DNA of 9,414 bases from an uncultured Moraxellaceae bacterium. Its GTDB lineage: Bacteria; Pseudomonadota; Gammaproteobacteria; Pseudomonadales; Moraxellaceae. Made by a program: the position numbers and the translations under genes. Shown here piece by piece: positions 5,380-9,414 of this stretch. Within the stretch, counting starts at the first letter, position 1, and each line of letters opens with the position of its first letter. The notes under the pieces are model-generated. The model searched no databases and was not told the origin of the DNA. It worked only from the letters and a program-made list of their open reading frames with translations. Location: the NCBI GenBank assembly GCA_937928295.1, contig CALEYY010000160.1, positions 1-9,414 of the forward strand. Direction: 5' to 3'.

Positions 5380-6618
5380 ATGCACGCGACGACTCCGGTC
5401 TTCGGCATCGTCGCCGGCGAGGCTTCGGGCGACCTGCTCGGCGCCGGGCTGATTCGGGCGCTCAAGCAGCATTATCCGCACGCGCGCTTCATCGGCATTG
5501 CCGGCCCGCAGATGCTCGCCGAGGGCGCGGAGACTCTGGTGCCGATGGAGCGCTTGTCGGTCATGGGGCTGGTCGAGGTGCTGGGCCGGCTGCGCGAGCT
5601 TTTTGCCGTGCGCGACCAGCTCATCGAGCGCCTGCAAGCGGAGAGGATTGATGCCTTTATCGGCATTGATGCGCCTGATTTCAATCTGCGTATCGCGGCG
5701 GCCTTGAAGCCGGCGGGCATTCCCACGATTCACTATGTCAGCCCGTCGGTGTGGGCCTGGCGCCAGGGGCGGGTGAAGGGCATTCGTGCCAGTGTTGATC
5801 TGATGCTTTGCCTACTGCCGTTTGAAAAAGCTTTTTACGACAAGCACGAGGTGCCGGCGGTGTTTGTCGGGCATCCGCTGGCTGATTCGTTGCCGATTGA
5901 GCCTGACGCGATGGCGGCGCAGGCTCGGTTGGGGCTGAGCGATGACTCTTCACTTGAGCGCTCGTCTGTTGATGGTCGTGCCGTTGCGCTGCTGCCCGGC
6001 AGCCGGCGTGGCGAGGTGGCGAGCCTGCTGCCGCTGTTGCTGGCCACCGCCGAGATTCTGCATCAGCAATTTCCGACGCTGAAATTCCTGATTCCGGCCA
6101 TCAACGCCGAGCGGGCCGAGCAGATCAATGCGCTTGTGCAGGCACATGCCGCGCTGCCGATTCAGGTTTTTGACCAACGCATCGGCAACGATGTCGGGCG
6201 CGTGGTGATGTCGGCGGCGCAGGTCATCGTGCTGGCCTCGGGTACGGCCACGCTGGAAGCCATGCTGCTGAAGAAGCCCATGGTCGTGGCCTATCGCCTG
6301 CATTGGCTGACCTGGCTGATTGCGCGACTGTTGGTGAAAATCCCCTTTGTCAGCCTGCCCAATTTGCTGGCCGGCCGGCGTCTGGTGCCGGAGTTGCTGC
6401 AGAATCAGGCCACACCGGAGAATCTGGCACGCGAGACTGCCGCCTGGCTGAATGCGCCGGACAAAGTCAGAGCCACCGTGGCGACTTATGTTGAGCTGCA
6501 TGAAAGCCTGCGCCAGGATGCCAGCGCCACCGGCGCGGCGGCGATTGCGCGCTTGCTGGCGAGTCGGAATGACGCTGCTGCGGCTGTCGGTAGCACTGAA
6601 ACCGATTCGCAGCCATGA
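5380..6618 (+). CDS. lpxB: LpxB lipid-A-disaccharide synthase
   Basis: LpxB is a GT19 glycosyltransferase on the inner face of the inner membrane. It condenses UDP-2,3-diacylglucosamine with lipid X to form the beta-1,6 disaccharide of lipid A. Family motifs are GEASGDLLGAGLI (13-25), MGLVEVLGRL, GIDAPDFN with D97 (equivalent to the essential E. coli D98), HYVSPSVWAWRQ (118-129), LLPGSR with R209 (E. coli R201), ASGTATLEAML and FVSLPNLLAGR. At 412 residues it exceeds E. coli (382). About nine extra residues lie at 187-201, a Ser/Asp-rich stretch before VALLPGSR, and there is a low-complexity tail of about 18 residues (SRNDAAAAVGSTETDSQP). No good Shine-Dalgarno is seen in the 8-base gap after lpxA, so translation may depend on ribosomes finishing lpxA. 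The stop overlaps the rnhB start. Confidence 0.96.
   Translation: MHATTPVFGIVAGEASGDLLGAGLIRALKQHYPHARFIGIAGPQMLAEGAETLVPMERLSVMGLVEVLGRLRELFAVRDQLIERLQAERIDAFIGIDAPDFNLRIAAALKPAGIPTIHYVSPSVWAWRQGRVKGIRASVDLMLCLLPFEKAFYDKHEVPAVFVGHPLADSLPIEPDAMAAQARLGLSDDSSLERSSVDGRAVALLPGSRRGEVASLLPLLLATAEILHQQFPTLKFLIPAINAERAEQINALVQAHAALPIQVFDQRIGNDVGRVVMSAAQVIVLASGTATLEAMLLKKPMVVAYRLHWLTWLIARLLVKIPFVSLPNLLAGRRLVPELLQNQATPENLARETAAWLNAPDKVRATVATYVELHESLRQDASATGAAAIARLLASRNDAAAAVGSTETDSQP
6615..6618 (+). other. ATGA overlap, lpxB stop / rnhB start
   Basis: The rnhB ATG at 6615 shares bases with the lpxB TGA at 6616-6618. There is no clear Shine-Dalgarno just upstream, which fits coupled translation. An in-frame ATG at 6633 is an alternative start with a purine-rich but closely spaced AAGAA at 6624-6628. 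Confidence 0.65.
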
Positions 6619-7258
6619 GCCCGAAGAAAGCCATGACTCCGGCAAAGCGCGCGCAAAACGATTTCTTCGCGCCTGATCCGCAAGCCCTGCTGCTTGCCGG
6701 TGTCGATGAAGTCGGTCGCGGCCCGCTGGTGGGCGCGGTGGTGACGGCGGCGGTAATTCTTGATCCGGCACGACCCATCGCCGGTTTGAATGATTCCAAG
6801 AAGCTCACCGCCGCCAAACGCGAGATGCTTGCCGAGCAGATTCGCGAGCGCGCGCTGGCCTGGGCGCTGGGCCGCGCCGAGCCGGCGGAAATCGACCAAA
6901 TCAATATTCTGCAGGCGACCATGCTGGCCATGCAGCGCGCTGTGGCGGCATTGCCGATTACGCCGACCTCGGTGCTGATCGACGGCAATCGCTGCCCGTC
7001 GTTGCCGATGCCGGCGCAGGCCGTGGTCAAGGGCGATGCCACGGTGCCGGCGATCAGCGCTGCCAGCATCCTGGCGAAAGTCGCGCGCGATGCCGAGATG
7101 CAGGCGCTGGAACTGCGCCATCCTGGCTACGGATTCGCCAAACACAAGGGTTATCCCACATCCGCACACCTGGAAGCCTTGCAACGCCTGGGTCCGTTGC
7201 CGGAACATCGTCGCTCCTTTGCCCCCGTGCGGGCGCTGCTGCCGCTTTCGAGTAATTC

Positions 7259-7262
<4 letters not shown>
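6615..7262 (+). CDS. rnhB: Ribonuclease HII
   Basis: RNase HII cuts RNA in RNA-DNA hybrids and starts removal of single misincorporated ribonucleotides from the chromosome. Family motifs occur in order: AGVDEVGRGPLVGAVV (28-43), LNDSKKL (58-64), LIDGNR (121-126), KGDATVPAISAASILAKVARD (139-159), GYPT (179-182) and HRRSF. The four acidic catalytic residues are D31, E32, D123 and D141. Their spacing (92 and 18) equals that of E. coli D16, E17, D108 and D126. The 215-residue length includes an N-terminal extension of about 15 residues, basic and poorly conserved (MSPKKAMTPAKRAQ). It would be six residues shorter if translation begins at the ATG at 6633. Overlaps of 4 bases with both neighbours place it inside the operon between lipid A and replication genes, its usual gammaproteobacterial location. 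Confidence 0.96.

Positions 7263-9414
<2,152 letters not shown>

Noticed and set aside
5950..6771. Minus-strand open frame of 273 codons opposite lpxB and rnhB
   Set aside because: It spans the lpxB-rnhB junction antisense to two conserved enzymes, is low-complexity (Gln/Arg/His-rich) and matches no family I know.

Overview
The window is a compact, single-strand block of housekeeping genes in the classical gammaproteobacterial envelope order: 3' end of rseP, bamA, skp (ompH), lpxD, fabZ, lpxA, lpxB, rnhB and the first ~718 codons of dnaE. All genes read on the + strand. Gaps are at most about two dozen bases and three junctions overlap by 4 bases (ATGA), so the whole stretch looks like one operon. 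Gene order, the lipid A genes and the Bam/Skp outer-membrane genes point to a Gram-negative gammaproteobacterium. I cannot place it more finely from sequence alone.

Region by region: bases 1-27 are not biological. They match the 3' end of the Illumina TruSeq read-1 adapter, fused to the remnant of rseP (28-213), so the left edge is almost certainly a contig end with untrimmed adapter. Bases 214-3109 hold the outer-membrane protein assembly genes: bamA, the essential barrel insertase, and skp, its periplasmic chaperone. Bases 3134-6618 hold lpxD, fabZ, lpxA and lpxB, which carry the early lipid A pathway together with the fatty-acid dehydratase FabZ that competes with it for 3-hydroxyacyl-ACP. 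LpxC, LpxH and LpxK are not in the window. Bases 6615-9414 hold rnhB (RNase HII) and the 5' part of dnaE (replicative polymerase alpha subunit), which runs off the right edge.

The genes join outer-membrane protein assembly and lipopolysaccharide synthesis, the two building programmes of the outer membrane, with DNA replication and repair functions at the downstream end. Catalytic residues can be identified in every enzyme (LpxD H239, FabZ H48/E62, LpxA H121, RNase HII D31/E32/D123/D141, DnaE D397/D399/D555), and no frameshift or internal stop is seen.

I looked for mobile elements, CRISPR arrays, RNA genes, unknown ORFs and unusual intergenic structure and found none. The window does not appear to contain a new biological system. 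The points worth a second look are the adapter chimera, a small in-frame tandem duplication at the end of fabZ that carries the lpxA ribosome binding site, the LpxA acyl-length residue, a non-conserved insert and tail in LpxB, the short cysteine-free L6 region of BamA, and a change in base composition along the operon.
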